A stretch of DNA of 64,000 nucleotides from positions 1-64,000 of the forward strand of contig JAXLWI010000015.1 in NCBI GenBank assembly GCA_046328575.1, written 5' to 3'. This document shows, piece after piece, positions 33,275-41,430 of this stretch. The notes under the pieces are model-generated. The model had not been told where the DNA came from and did no database searches. It saw nothing but the letters and a program-made list of their open reading frames with translations. The translations under genes and the position numbers were made by a program. Positions within the stretch are counted from its first letter, which is position 1, and the number at the start of each line of letters is the position of its first letter. Source of the stretch: JAGOBP01 sp046328575. GTDB lineage: Bacteria > Chloroflexota > Anaerolineae > Fen-1058.

Positions 33275-34291
33275 TCACATAATCAACATAGCATCACCAA
33301 AACTGAAGAAGCGATACCGCTGCTCGATCGCCATGGCATAAGCCCGATCGATTTTGGCTTTGCCCGCAAAGGCCGAGACTAACATCAGCAACGACGAACG
33401 CGGCAGGTGGAAGTTGGTAATCAACCCATCAATGGCCCTAAACTCGAAGCCGGGATAGATGAACAGACTCGTATCGCCACTAAAAGGCTGCAGCCCGTGA
33501 CGAGCCGCCGTCTCCAGCACACGCACGCTGGTCGTGCCCACCGCGATGATCCGCCGACCGCTGGCCTTAGCTTCGCGCACCTGAGCGGCCACTTTGTCCG
33601 TCAACTGGACATATTCTGTATGGATGTGGTGCTGAGTCACGTCTTCAACTTCCACGGGCTTGAAGGTATCGAGTCCAACATGCAACGTCACATAAGTCAA
33701 ATCGATACCGCGCTCTTGGAGCCGTGCCACCACCCGATCGGTGAAGTGCAGCCCGGCGGTCGGCGCGGCCGCCGAGCCGGGCGTGTGCGAATAGATGGTC
33801 TGATAGCGCTCCGGATCGTTGAGCCGCTCGTGAATGTAAGGCGGCAACGGCATCACGCCCAGCGTCGACAACCGATCGTCGATCGGCCTATCAAAGCGAA
33901 TGAGCCGCTCACCGGTCGGCGTCTGCTCCACGATTTCGGCCACCACATCGTCCTGCACAATGACGCGGGAGCCAACGCGTAAGTTATGACCACGCAATAA
34001 CGCCTGCCACGTAGCCGGATCGATCTTGCGCAGCAACAAGATTTCTACCTGTCCACCGGTAGGTTTGCGGCCAAATAATCGCGCGGGGATAACGCGACTT
34101 TCGTTGGCAACGAGCAAATCACCTGGCTGCAACAAATCGGGGAGATCGTAAAAGTGGCGATGCTCGATCTCGCCGGAAACCCGATCGAGACACAGCAAGC
34201 GCGACGAATCGCGCGGCTCGATCGGGGTCTGGGCGATCAACTCCGGCGGCAGGTGGTAATCATAATCTGACGTTCGCAGGCCAGCGTTCAT
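33275..34291 (-). CDS. queA: S-adenosylmethionine:tRNA ribosyltransferase-isomerase
   Basis: QueA transfers the ribosyl moiety of SAM to 7-aminomethyl-7-deazaguanine in tRNA, a step of queuosine synthesis. The 338-residue protein has the expected start (YDYHLPPELIAQTPIEPRDS), GDLLVANESRVIPARLFG, PLPPYI, the segment APTAGLHFT and GTTSVRVLE. The ATG overlaps the preceding kinase stop in an ATGA arrangement. It sits in an operon with ruvB, a common pairing in bacteria. Confidence 0.95.
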   Translation of the reverse strand: MNAGLRTSDYDYHLPPELIAQTPIEPRDSSRLLCLDRVSGEIEHRHFYDLPDLLQPGDLLVANESRVIPARLFGRKPTGGQVEILLLRKIDPATWQALLRGHNLRVGSRVIVQDDVVAEIVEQTPTGERLIRFDRPIDDRLSTLGVMPLPPYIHERLNDPERYQTIYSHTPGSAAAPTAGLHFTDRVVARLQERGIDLTYVTLHVGLDTFKPVEVEDVTQHHIHTEYVQLTDKVAAQVREAKASGRRIIAVGTTSVRVLETAARHGLQPFSGDTSLFIYPGFEFRAIDGLITNFHLPRSSLLMLVSAFAGKAKIDRAYAMAIEQRYRFFSFGDAMLIM

Positions 34292-36231
34292 TTCGCGCAC
34301 CGGAACCCAATATCGTCGCCGCGACCATCGATGGCGGCCTGACCCCGTGCGCTGGTCGTGGCACGTGAGGCTTGGGTCTTGAATGATCCGCCGCGGATTA
34401 CTTTTTCAATGCCGGTGGCTGGACCAGTGGGGTCGACCTGTGCGCTGGCGGGATAGCCGCCATACCAGTCTTGTACCCACTCCCACACATTGCCGATCAT
34501 ATCGAAGGTGCCGTACGGGCCTACAGCCAGGTAACTACCCACGGCCACTGGCTGGCCTGCACCGGTTTCAAGCGTGTTGGCGATGGCGCTATTAAATTCA
34601 TCCCCCCACGGATAGACGTTTTTGGTCGTGCCGCGCGCCGCTTTCTCCCATTCAGCCTCAGTGGGCAGCCGTTTACCCATCCAAGCGCAATAGCGCGTGG
34701 CATCGTTCCAACTGACGTACGTCACCGGGAACCGCTGCCGATCGGGGGTGTTGAACTTGCGCCAGGTGGTCTCGTCACCGACCTTCTCCGCATCGGTCTG
34801 GTAGCCAGACGCCGAGACAAACGCGGCAAAGCGCTCGTTAGTTACTTCCCGCGCATCGATGAAGAAGGCATCCAGCCGCACGCTGTGCGGCGGCGTCTCG
34901 TCAACGTCATACTTACCTTTAACGCCGCCCATGACGAACGTGCCTGCCCGCACTAACACCATGCCCGCTGGCGCAGGCGCCGGTGACGGTTGCGGTGCGG
35001 CATCTTCAGTGGCGACGATATCGTCATCCAGCGTCGGAGTGAGGACGGGCGTCGCGCTAAGCGTGGCGATTGGCGCAGAGGTCGCCGGCAGTGCGGCCAC
35101 CTTAGTTGCCGCTTGAGTCGGTGTCGCCGTTGGTGTGACGATCGCGCGCGGCTGAAGCGTAGGCGCGAGCAACAGCAGCGCCACAATTAGCACGATCGTC
35201 CCAGCGCTGACGACTAAGGCTTGGCGACGCTCTGATGGCAGCGCGACAAATTTCGATTTCAGTTGCGTCCAGAAGGCTCGACTACGTTCGACGATGCGTT
35301 GGCGATAGATCGCCCACGATACACGCGGTGTCGCCTCAGGCTTAGCGGGTGTCTCCGGCTCGATCGGTTCGGCGTGACCCTGCGATCGACCTACAATCGG
35401 GGCCGCGGATGGCGCGTTGATCGATCGAACCAGCGCCGCCACCATCATCTCAGCTGACGCATAACGATCCACCGGCTCTTTCGACATCGCTTTGCGAATG
35501 ACGTGTTCCAAAGCCGGCGACGCATCGGGGCGCAACTCCCGCAGCGGTGGCGCTTCTTCGGTGATGTGCTTGACCACCACGCCCAGCCCGCTGTCGGCAT
35601 CGAAGGGTAAGCGGCCAGCCGCCATTTCATACAACATCACGCCCAACGAATACAGATCGGAACGGCCATCGACGGCGCGGCCCTGAGCCTGTTCAGGCGA
35701 CATGTAATCGGGTGTGCCTACGCCCATGCCAGAGCGCGTCAGGTGGCGGCTAATCGCGGTGAGTTTGGACAAGCCGAAGTCGGTGAGCAGCGCCCAGTTG
35801 TTGTCGGAGATTAATATGTTGCCGGGTTTCACGTCGCGATGGACGACGCCCTGTCGGTGAGCGTAGCCCAACGCTAGGCCTACTTGTGTGCCGATCTCTT
35901 GAATCGTGTTGAAGTCCATCGGCGACGTCATCAAATCACGCAGCGTGCCAGTGGTGACGTACTTCATGACGATGAAGATGTTTTCGCCAATTTGATCGAA
36001 ATCGTAAACGGGTAGAATGTTGGGGTGATCGAGGCGGGCAACGGCGCGTGCTTCCTGATGAAAGCGTTCGAGGAAGCCCTCTTCGTCAATGAAGTGCGGC
36101 GAGAGGACTTTAATGGCGACAAAGCGATCGAGCTTCTCTTGGTAAGCTTTATAGACGGTCGACGTAGCGCCGCGCGCAATGCGGTCTAAGATTCGATATT
36201 GGCCTAACGTCTGGCCGACAAGATCTGCCAT
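34288..36231 (-). CDS. Serine/threonine kinase fused to a formylglycine-generating-enzyme-like domain
   Basis: A 647-residue fusion. The kinase domain (about 1-265) has the VAIK lysine, HRDVKPGNIL catalytic loop and DFGLSKL. Its glycine loop reads ARGATSTVY, missing two of the usual glycines. A membrane helix (about 340-360) leads through a Thr/Pro linker to an FGE-sulfatase/SUMF1 domain (about 405-647; MVLVRAGTFVMGG, EVTNERFAAF, LPTEAEWEKAARG, NVWEWVQD, IRGGSFKT). In most kinase-linked copies this domain is a sensor or effector, not an FGE; only one Cys precedes the last (RYCAW), and the FGE Cys pair is not evident. It is encoded between ruvB and queA. Confidence 0.9.
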   Translation of the reverse strand: MADLVGQTLGQYRILDRIARGATSTVYKAYQEKLDRFVAIKVLSPHFIDEEGFLERFHQEARAVARLDHPNILPVYDFDQIGENIFIVMKYVTTGTLRDLMTSPMDFNTIQEIGTQVGLALGYAHRQGVVHRDVKPGNILISDNNWALLTDFGLSKLTAISRHLTRSGMGVGTPDYMSPEQAQGRAVDGRSDLYSLGVMLYEMAAGRLPFDADSGLGVVVKHITEEAPPLRELRPDASPALEHVIRKAMSKEPVDRYASAEMMVAALVRSINAPSAAPIVGRSQGHAEPIEPETPAKPEATPRVSWAIYRQRIVERSRAFWTQLKSKFVALPSERRQALVVSAGTIVLIVALLLLAPTLQPRAIVTPTATPTQAATKVAALPATSAPIATLSATPVLTPTLDDDIVATEDAAPQPSPAPAPAGMVLVRAGTFVMGGVKGKYDVDETPPHSVRLDAFFIDAREVTNERFAAFVSASGYQTDAEKVGDETTWRKFNTPDRQRFPVTYVSWNDATRYCAWMGKRLPTEAEWEKAARGTTKNVYPWGDEFNSAIANTLETGAGQPVAVGSYLAVGPYGTFDMIGNVWEWVQDWYGGYPASAQVDPTGPATGIEKVIRGGSFKTQASRATTSARGQAAIDGRGDDIGFRCAK

Positions 36232-36266
36232 AATCATCACACACAGTGGCGATGCGGGCATCACCC

Positions 36267-37289
36267 CTACAACAGACTGGGCTGTTCTGGCCTTTCAGGA
36301 TACGTCAAATTCAAATGCTCGTACGCGCGTTTGGTGGCCGTTCGGCCACGCGGGGTCCGATCGAGAAAGCCGAGTTGCAGCAAGTACGGCTCCACCACAT
36401 CCATGATAGTGTCCGACTCTTCGCTGATTGAAGCAGCGATCGTTTCCAAACCCACCGGCCCGCCGCCAAACTTCTCGATGATGGCCTTCAACACACGCCG
36501 ATCGAGATCGTCCAGCCCCAACGGATCAACATCCAACAGCGACAACGCTTCGGCGGCGAGTTTACCGTCCACCGCGCCATCAGCGCGAACTTGCGCAAAG
36601 TCGCGTACACGCCGCAGCAAACGCAAGGCGACGCGCGGCGTACCGCGTCCGCGCCGCGCAATCTCGGCGAGGCCGCTTGCATCGACCGGGACGTTCAGCA
36701 ACTTCGCAGCCCGATCGATGATCTGCTCCAACACGTGCTGCTCGTAGTAGTCCAAACGATAAACTGCGCCGAAGCGCGCGCGCAGCGGCGAACTGACCAG
36801 CGCGAGGCGCGTAGTGGCGCCAACGACCGTAAAATGCGGCAATTTCAAACGAATGTTGCGCGCTGACGGGCCTTTGCCGATCACGATGTCGAGCGCAAAG
36901 TCTTCCATCGCTGGATACAGCACTTCTTCGATCGCGCGTCCCAAACGGTGAATCTCGTCGATGAACAATACGTCGCCCGCTTTGAGATTCGTTAGGATCG
37001 CGGCTAAATCGCCCGCGCGTTCGATCGCCGGACCGGACGTGACGCGCACGTTGACGCCCATCTCGCCCGCGACGATGTGCGCGAGGCTGGTCTTGCCCAG
37101 ACCGGGCGGACCGTAAAACAGAATATGATCGAGCGCTTCGCCGCGCTGCTTCGTCGCTTCGATCAAAATGCCGAGGTTTTCCTTCAGCCGTTCCTGTCCG
37201 GGAAAATCCGACAAGCGCTGCGGTCGCAATGCGCGATCGAGCGCGACTTCATCTTCGCGGGCTTGAGGCGAGACAGACCGATCAGACAT
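36267..37289 (-). CDS. ruvB: Holliday junction branch migration helicase RuvB
   Basis: RuvB is the hexameric motor that drives branch migration with RuvA. This 340-residue protein has LRPQRLSDFPGQ, Walker A GPPGLGKTSLAH, Walker B LFIDEIHRLG, sensor I GATTR and the arginine-rich C-terminal winged helix ending in LDRTPRGRTATKRAYEHL. ATG 37289 is chosen; 37298 is also possible. It is read from the promoter at 37317-37345 and starts the ruvB-kinase-queA operon. Confidence 0.96.
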   Translation of the reverse strand: MSDRSVSPQAREDEVALDRALRPQRLSDFPGQERLKENLGILIEATKQRGEALDHILFYGPPGLGKTSLAHIVAGEMGVNVRVTSGPAIERAGDLAAILTNLKAGDVLFIDEIHRLGRAIEEVLYPAMEDFALDIVIGKGPSARNIRLKLPHFTVVGATTRLALVSSPLRARFGAVYRLDYYEQHVLEQIIDRAAKLLNVPVDASGLAEIARRGRGTPRVALRLLRRVRDFAQVRADGAVDGKLAAEALSLLDVDPLGLDDLDRRVLKAIIEKFGGGPVGLETIAASISEESDTIMDVVEPYLLQLGFLDRTPRGRTATKRAYEHLNLTYPERPEQPSLL

Positions 37290-37316
37290 GCTGTCCATCC
37301 AGAGTAGAGTGAAACG

Positions 37317-37345
37317 ATTATACCTGAACGAATGAGCGACGCCAA
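37317..37345 (-). promoter_or_regulatory. Promoter of the ruvB operon
   Basis: On the minus strand, TTGGCG (37340-37345), a 17-nt spacer and TATAAT (37317-37322). Confidence 0.75.
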
Positions 37346-37370
37346 ACGTTACACTTGGCTTCGCTTGAGT

Positions 37371-37399
37371 TTGCGCCTCACCCCAATCCGTCATACAAT
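37371..37399 (+). promoter_or_regulatory. Promoter of the CDGSH protein gene
   Basis: TTGCGC (37371-37376), a 17-nt spacer and TACAAT (37394-37399), divergent from the ruvB promoter. AAGGAG follows at 37426-37431. Confidence 0.65.
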
Positions 37400-37437
37400 C
37401 GATTGCGTAGCGCAATCTTCTAGCCAAGGAGCGCACC

Positions 37438-38145
37438 ATGTCAGACAAACCAGTTCTCAAAATCGCGATCGAGAAAAACGGGCCGTACGTGATTCATGGC
37501 CCGGTGCCATTGGTTCGGAAGCAACAGGTCGTGTCCGAGCACGGCGAGCCGATGACGTGGCAAAAGACCGGCGACATCGACACCGGCACAGACGGTGAAT
37601 ATCGCTTGTGCCGCTGCGGCCAGTCTAAGACCAAGCCGTTTTGCGACGATTCGCATTTGCAAGTCAACTTCGACGGGACTGAAGCCGCCGAGACGAACAC
37701 CACCATCGAGCGGCGCGTGACGCTGAAGGGCGGCCAGCAGATCGTCGTGCGGCGCGACTATTCGTTGTGTATTGATTCAGGCTTCTGCGGCAATCGCTTG
37801 ACCAACGTGCAGAAGATGACCAAGCAGACAGATGATTCAATCGTGCGAATGCAAGTCATGGCGATGATCGAACGTTGCCCGTCGGGATCATATTCGTATA
37901 CGTTAACAGAGGACGGCGCAGATGTCGAGCCCGATCTGCCGCAGCAGATTGCCGTCGTCACAGAGATCTTATCGGAAGGGCCAATCGCCGGGCCGTTGTG
38001 GGTCACCGGCAACATCGCGATCGAACGATCGGATGGCAAGCCGTTCGAGACGCGCAATCGCGTCACGTTGTGCAATTGCGGCCAATCCAAGATCAAGCCG
38101 TTGTGCGATGGCACCCATCGTTCGCTGGGCCGCAAACCCGATTGA
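37438..38145 (+). CDS. Iron-sulfur protein with two CDGSH motifs and a central cluster domain
   Basis: A 235-residue protein with CDGSH motif 1 (CRCGQSKTKPFCDDSH, about 59-74) and motif 2 (CNCGQSKIKPLCDGTH, about 212-227), each expected to bind a [2Fe-2S] cluster through Cys3-His. Between them a Fer4_19-like segment with CIDSGFCGN and IERCPSG provides further cysteines. CDGSH proteins act in redox or cluster transfer. An AAGGAG site lies 7 nt before the ATG. The xylose-isomerase-like gene follows 24 nt downstream. Confidence 0.9.
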   Translation: MSDKPVLKIAIEKNGPYVIHGPVPLVRKQQVVSEHGEPMTWQKTGDIDTGTDGEYRLCRCGQSKTKPFCDDSHLQVNFDGTEAAETNTTIERRVTLKGGQQIVVRRDYSLCIDSGFCGNRLTNVQKMTKQTDDSIVRMQVMAMIERCPSGSYSYTLTEDGADVEPDLPQQIAVVTEILSEGPIAGPLWVTGNIAIERSDGKPFETRNRVTLCNCGQSKIKPLCDGTHRSLGRKPD

Positions 38146-38169
38146 TCCTCACCTCCCCAGGAGCGTATC

Positions 38170-39201
38170 ATGAACAAGTTCGGTTATCGTTTTTCATTCG
38201 GTCCGTGGAACATCCACGAAGGCGCGGATCCCTTTGGTCCGACTGTGCGGCCAACGCGCAGCTTTGCTGAGAAATTGGCCGTTTACAAAGAACTGGGCTT
38301 CGATCTAGTCCAGTTCCACGACGACGACGCTGTACCTGAACTGGACACACTATCGCCCGCGCAAATTCGGCAGGCGGCGCGTGATATGCGCCAACTGCTT
38401 GCCGACAACGGCCTCACTGCCGAGTTCGTCGCGCCACGTTTGTGGGAACATCCCATGACCATCGACGGCGCGTACACCTCCAACGATCCGGTTGCCCGCG
38501 CGTACGCCCTCGAGCGCTCGAAGAAAGCGGTCGACATCGCGCAGGAACTCGGCACAGATTTGATGGTGCTGTGGCTGGCACGCGAAGGCACGTATTTGCG
38601 CGAAACAAAGGACGCAGGTCGTGCGGCGCGGCAACTGCTCGAAGCGATCAACACCTTGTTGGCCTACGATTCAAAACTGCGCATCGCGATCGAGCCGAAG
38701 CCCAACGAACCGATGGATCTAGCTTACATCCCGACGATGGGTCATGCCCTCGCGCTCGGTTTTCAGGCCAGCGATCCGGCACGCGTTGGCGCGTTGATGG
38801 AAACCGCACACGCCCTGCTGGCCGGACTTGATCCAGCGGATGAGATCAGTTTTGCGTTAGCGTTTGGCAAGTTGTGGAGTGTGCACCTCAACGATCAAAA
38901 CGGCCTGAAATACGATCAAGACCGATCGTTCGGGGCAGTTAATCTCCGTACCGCGTATAATCAAGTGCGCGTCTTGGATGACAATCGGTTCTGGGAAATC
39001 GGCGTGGTCGGCCTCGACGTGAAGGCGCTGCGCACGCAGCCTGCCGCGCTGGCGACTAAACATCTGCGTAACAGTTTACAGATGTTCCTCCGCCTCGTCG
39101 AGTTGGCGCGCTCGCTCGATCGGGCGCGTGTAAACGAGTTGATCGCCGCCCGCGATTACGAAGAACTCGACTGGCTGATCTTAAACCATTTGATGAAATA
39201 G
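38170..39201 (+). CDS. xylA: Xylose isomerase family TIM-barrel protein
   Basis: A 343-residue TIM barrel resembling actinobacterial-type (short) xylose isomerases. Conserved features are FSFGPWN and DPFGPTVRP at the N-terminus, the catalytic FHDDD, a metal-ligand Glu in IAIEPKPNEP, a His and ligands in VHLNDQNG, then LKYDQDRSFG. The reaction is D-xylose to D-xylulose, but other aldoses are possible. It is somewhat shorter than the roughly 390-residue enzymes. AGGAG precedes the ATG and a strong terminator follows. No other pentose genes are nearby. Confidence 0.82.
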   Translation: MNKFGYRFSFGPWNIHEGADPFGPTVRPTRSFAEKLAVYKELGFDLVQFHDDDAVPELDTLSPAQIRQAARDMRQLLADNGLTAEFVAPRLWEHPMTIDGAYTSNDPVARAYALERSKKAVDIAQELGTDLMVLWLAREGTYLRETKDAGRAARQLLEAINTLLAYDSKLRIAIEPKPNEPMDLAYIPTMGHALALGFQASDPARVGALMETAHALLAGLDPADEISFALAFGKLWSVHLNDQNGLKYDQDRSFGAVNLRTAYNQVRVLDDNRFWEIGVVGLDVKALRTQPAALATKHLRNSLQMFLRLVELARSLDRARVNELIAARDYEELDWLILNHLMK

Positions 39202-39213
39202 AGTGCTGTAATC

Positions 39214-39249
39214 AACTGTCCGCCCACTTTTGTGAGCGGACAGTTTTCT
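39214..39249 (+). terminator. Rho-independent terminator of the xylA-like gene
   Basis: AACTGTCCGC (39214-39223) pairs with GCGGACAGTT (39236-39245), with an inner CAC/GTG extension, followed by TTTC. Confidence 0.88.
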
Positions 39250-39263
39250 GAAGGCGGTTTGCT

Positions 39264-39722
39264 ATGCGCCACTTCGCCAGTCAGAAGTTTAAAATAGTGT
39301 CATTGATTGGCAGCGTTCTACTCGCAGGTGCATGGTTAATGATCATCTCATTGGATGCATTAGCTCAGACTCCCTCGCCTGTTCTTCTCAATTACTTTAA
39401 TGTCGCCTGGAATCCCGATCTGGCGGCAGTCAGCATCAGTTGGGAAACGGCTGTCGAGTTTGATGTGTCTGGCTTTTCAATCGAACGCGCGCTCTGGCCG
39501 TCAGGCACATTTACACAGACCGGCGAATTTGTACCTGCGGTTGGCAACCAAATCATAGGTGCAACTTATGGTCCATTTTTCGATACCGATGTGGTCACCG
39601 GGACATTGTATTTGTATCAACTAGTCGTTTATGATGGAAACGGTCACGCCGACCGCAGTGTTCCAAGAGTGGCGGTAGGTACTGCGCACGTTTTCCTGCC
39701 GCTACTACGTAGTGGCGGATAA
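39264..39722 (+). CDS. Small secreted protein with F-L-P tail
   Basis: A 152-residue exported protein. The N-terminus is a long signal peptide ending near residue 35 (LDALAQ). The mature part (about 45-130) resembles a fibronectin-III-like sandwich (AVSISWETAVEFDVSGFSIE). It ends AHVFLPLLRSGG, the tail found on the secreted peptidases. Function unknown. Local base composition is slightly less GC-rich than that of the neighbours. Confidence 0.75.
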   Translation: MRHFASQKFKIVSLIGSVLLAGAWLMIISLDALAQTPSPVLLNYFNVAWNPDLAAVSISWETAVEFDVSGFSIERALWPSGTFTQTGEFVPAVGNQIIGATYGPFFDTDVVTGTLYLYQLVVYDGNGHADRSVPRVAVGTAHVFLPLLRSGG

Positions 39723-39733
39723 AACCAGATCAG

Positions 39734-39761
39734 TTGACAAATGCTTTTGCTAGAGTACAAT
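39734..39761 (+). promoter_or_regulatory. Promoter of upp
   Basis: Perfect TTGACA (39734-39739), a 16-nt spacer and TACAAT (39756-39761). GAGGAG at 39778-39783 is the ribosome-binding site. Confidence 0.85.
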
Positions 39762-39790
39762 CGCGCCGATCTCACGCGAGGAGCCGCCGT

Positions 39791-40417
39791 ATGTCCCAAG
39801 TCTACGTCAGCCAACATCCACTGGTCAAACACAAACTCACGTTGCTGCGCAACACTGAAACCAAGCCTAAAAAGTTCCGCGAACTTGTCCGCGAGTTAGC
39901 GATCCTGCTGGCCTACGAAGCCACCGCCGATCTCCACTTGTCCGATAAGACCGTCACAACGCCGATGGGCGAAGCGCACGGCTACGAACTCGGCGAGAAG
40001 ATCGGGTTGGTGCCGGTGCTGCGCGCCGGACTGGGTATGGTCGAAGGTGTGTGGGAAATGATGCCTGCCGCCGAAGTGTGGCACATCGGCCTATTCCGCG
40101 ACGAACGTACGTTGAAGCCGATCGCCTACTACAACCGGCTGCCCATCGCGCCGACAGTGGACGTCTGCCTCGTGCTCGATCCGATGTTGGCGACCGGCGG
40201 TTCGGCTTCGGCCACCGTGGATATATTGAAACGCTGGGGCGCGAAGAAAATCAAGTACGTCGGCTTGTTAGCCGCGCCAGAAGGTATTGCCAAGCTAACC
40301 GGCGATCACCCAGATGTGCCGGTGTATATCGCTGCCGTCGACGAACGACTCAACGATATCGGCTACATCGTGCCCGGCCTTGGCGACGCGGGTGATCGAC
40401 AGTTCGGCACCGGCTGA
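39791..40417 (+). CDS. upp: Uracil phosphoribosyltransferase
   Basis: Converts uracil and PRPP to UMP in pyrimidine salvage. The 208-residue protein has LVPVLRAGLGM, the PRPP loop LDPMLATGGSA and the C-terminal uracil-contact region IVPGLGDAGDRQFGT. The ATG at 39791 has GAGGAG 7 nt upstream; an earlier in-frame ATG lies inside the promoter. Confidence 0.97.
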   Translation: MSQVYVSQHPLVKHKLTLLRNTETKPKKFRELVRELAILLAYEATADLHLSDKTVTTPMGEAHGYELGEKIGLVPVLRAGLGMVEGVWEMMPAAEVWHIGLFRDERTLKPIAYYNRLPIAPTVDVCLVLDPMLATGGSASATVDILKRWGAKKIKYVGLLAAPEGIAKLTGDHPDVPVYIAAVDERLNDIGYIVPGLGDAGDRQFGTG

Positions 40418-40436
40418 TATAAACCACGGATTGCGC

Positions 40437-41390
40437 ATGCCCAAGCTAACCTTGCACGAAATCTATATTGCGCAACAACGGCTAGCGCCGTACATCGCGG
40501 CGACACCGTTGTCACGCTCGATGCTGCTCAGTGTGCAGTTAGGCTTCGATGTGTGGCTGAAGCAGGAGAATCGTCAACACACGGGGTCATTTAAGCCGCG
40601 CGGCGCGCTGAACAAGATTTTGTCGCTCAGCGCGGAGGACCAAGCGCGCGGCATCGTGGCGGCCTCGGCGGGCAATCATGCGCTGGGCGTGGCTTACGCC
40701 GCGCAACGCCTGAACCTGCCGCAAGTCGATGTGTTCGTGCAGGCCAACGCGGCTCCAGCCAAAATCTCGAAGTTGCGCCAGTATCCGATCAACCTTCATC
40801 TCGTCGGTCAACTCTTCGATGAAGCTCAGGCGGCGGCCTTTGAATTCGCTGCAAAATCCGGTGGAACGTTCGTGTCTGCGTATGACGATATCGACGTGAT
40901 CGCCGGGCAAGGGACGGTCGGGTTGGAGATCATCAACGCCCTGCCCGATGTTGAAACGATCGTTGTGCCGATGGGCGGCGGTGGCTTAATCGCTGGCATC
41001 GCCGTTGTCGCCAAATCGATCAATCCCACGATTCGCGTGATCGGTGTGAATCCCGAAGCGTCGCCATCGGGTTGGCTATCCAAACGCGACGGTTATCCGT
41101 ACGAAACGTACGACAACGCACCCACGCTCGCGCACGGTTTAGCGGGCGGCTTTGGCCGCGTGCCGTTCATGGTCGGCATGCTGTTGATTGACGACGTGGT
41201 GTTGGTCAGCGAAGACGAGATGAAGCGCGGCATCGCGGCGTTAGTCGATTCTGATCAACTGTTACTGGAAGCATCAGGGGTGGCCGGTATCGCTGCAGTA
41301 TTGGCGGGCAAAGTCACAACCAGTGGTCAATGTGTGGCCGTCTTGACCGGCGGCAATATCGACACGGGCACACTCAAGCAAGTCTTGTAA
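40437..41390 (+). CDS. PLP-dependent threonine/serine dehydratase family enzyme
   Basis: A 317-residue fold-type II PLP enzyme. The PLP lysine is in HTGSFKPRGALNK, the substrate loop is SAGNHALGVAYAA and the phosphate loop is GGGGLIAGIA. It lacks the C-terminal ACT domain of IlvA, as in catabolic threonine or serine dehydratases and hydroxyectoine-type dehydratases; substrate uncertain. It follows upp by 19 nt, so the two may be co-transcribed. A hairpin at 41394-41420 follows. Confidence 0.88.
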   Translation: MPKLTLHEIYIAQQRLAPYIAATPLSRSMLLSVQLGFDVWLKQENRQHTGSFKPRGALNKILSLSAEDQARGIVAASAGNHALGVAYAAQRLNLPQVDVFVQANAAPAKISKLRQYPINLHLVGQLFDEAQAAAFEFAAKSGGTFVSAYDDIDVIAGQGTVGLEIINALPDVETIVVPMGGGGLIAGIAVVAKSINPTIRVIGVNPEASPSGWLSKRDGYPYETYDNAPTLAHGLAGGFGRVPFMVGMLLIDDVVLVSEDEMKRGIAALVDSDQLLLEASGVAGIAAVLAGKVTTSGQCVAVLTGGNIDTGTLKQVL

Positions 41391-41393
41391 GAC

Positions 41394-41420
41394 GTGGGCG
41401 TGTTTCGCGACACGCCCCAC
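41394..41420 (+). other. Hairpin in the dehydratase-transferase spacer
   Basis: GTGGGCGTGT (41394-41403) can pair with ACACGCCCCAC (41410-41420). No T-run follows, so it may attenuate or process the transcript instead of ending it. Confidence 0.45.
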
Positions 41421-41430
41421 GCCAAACCTC

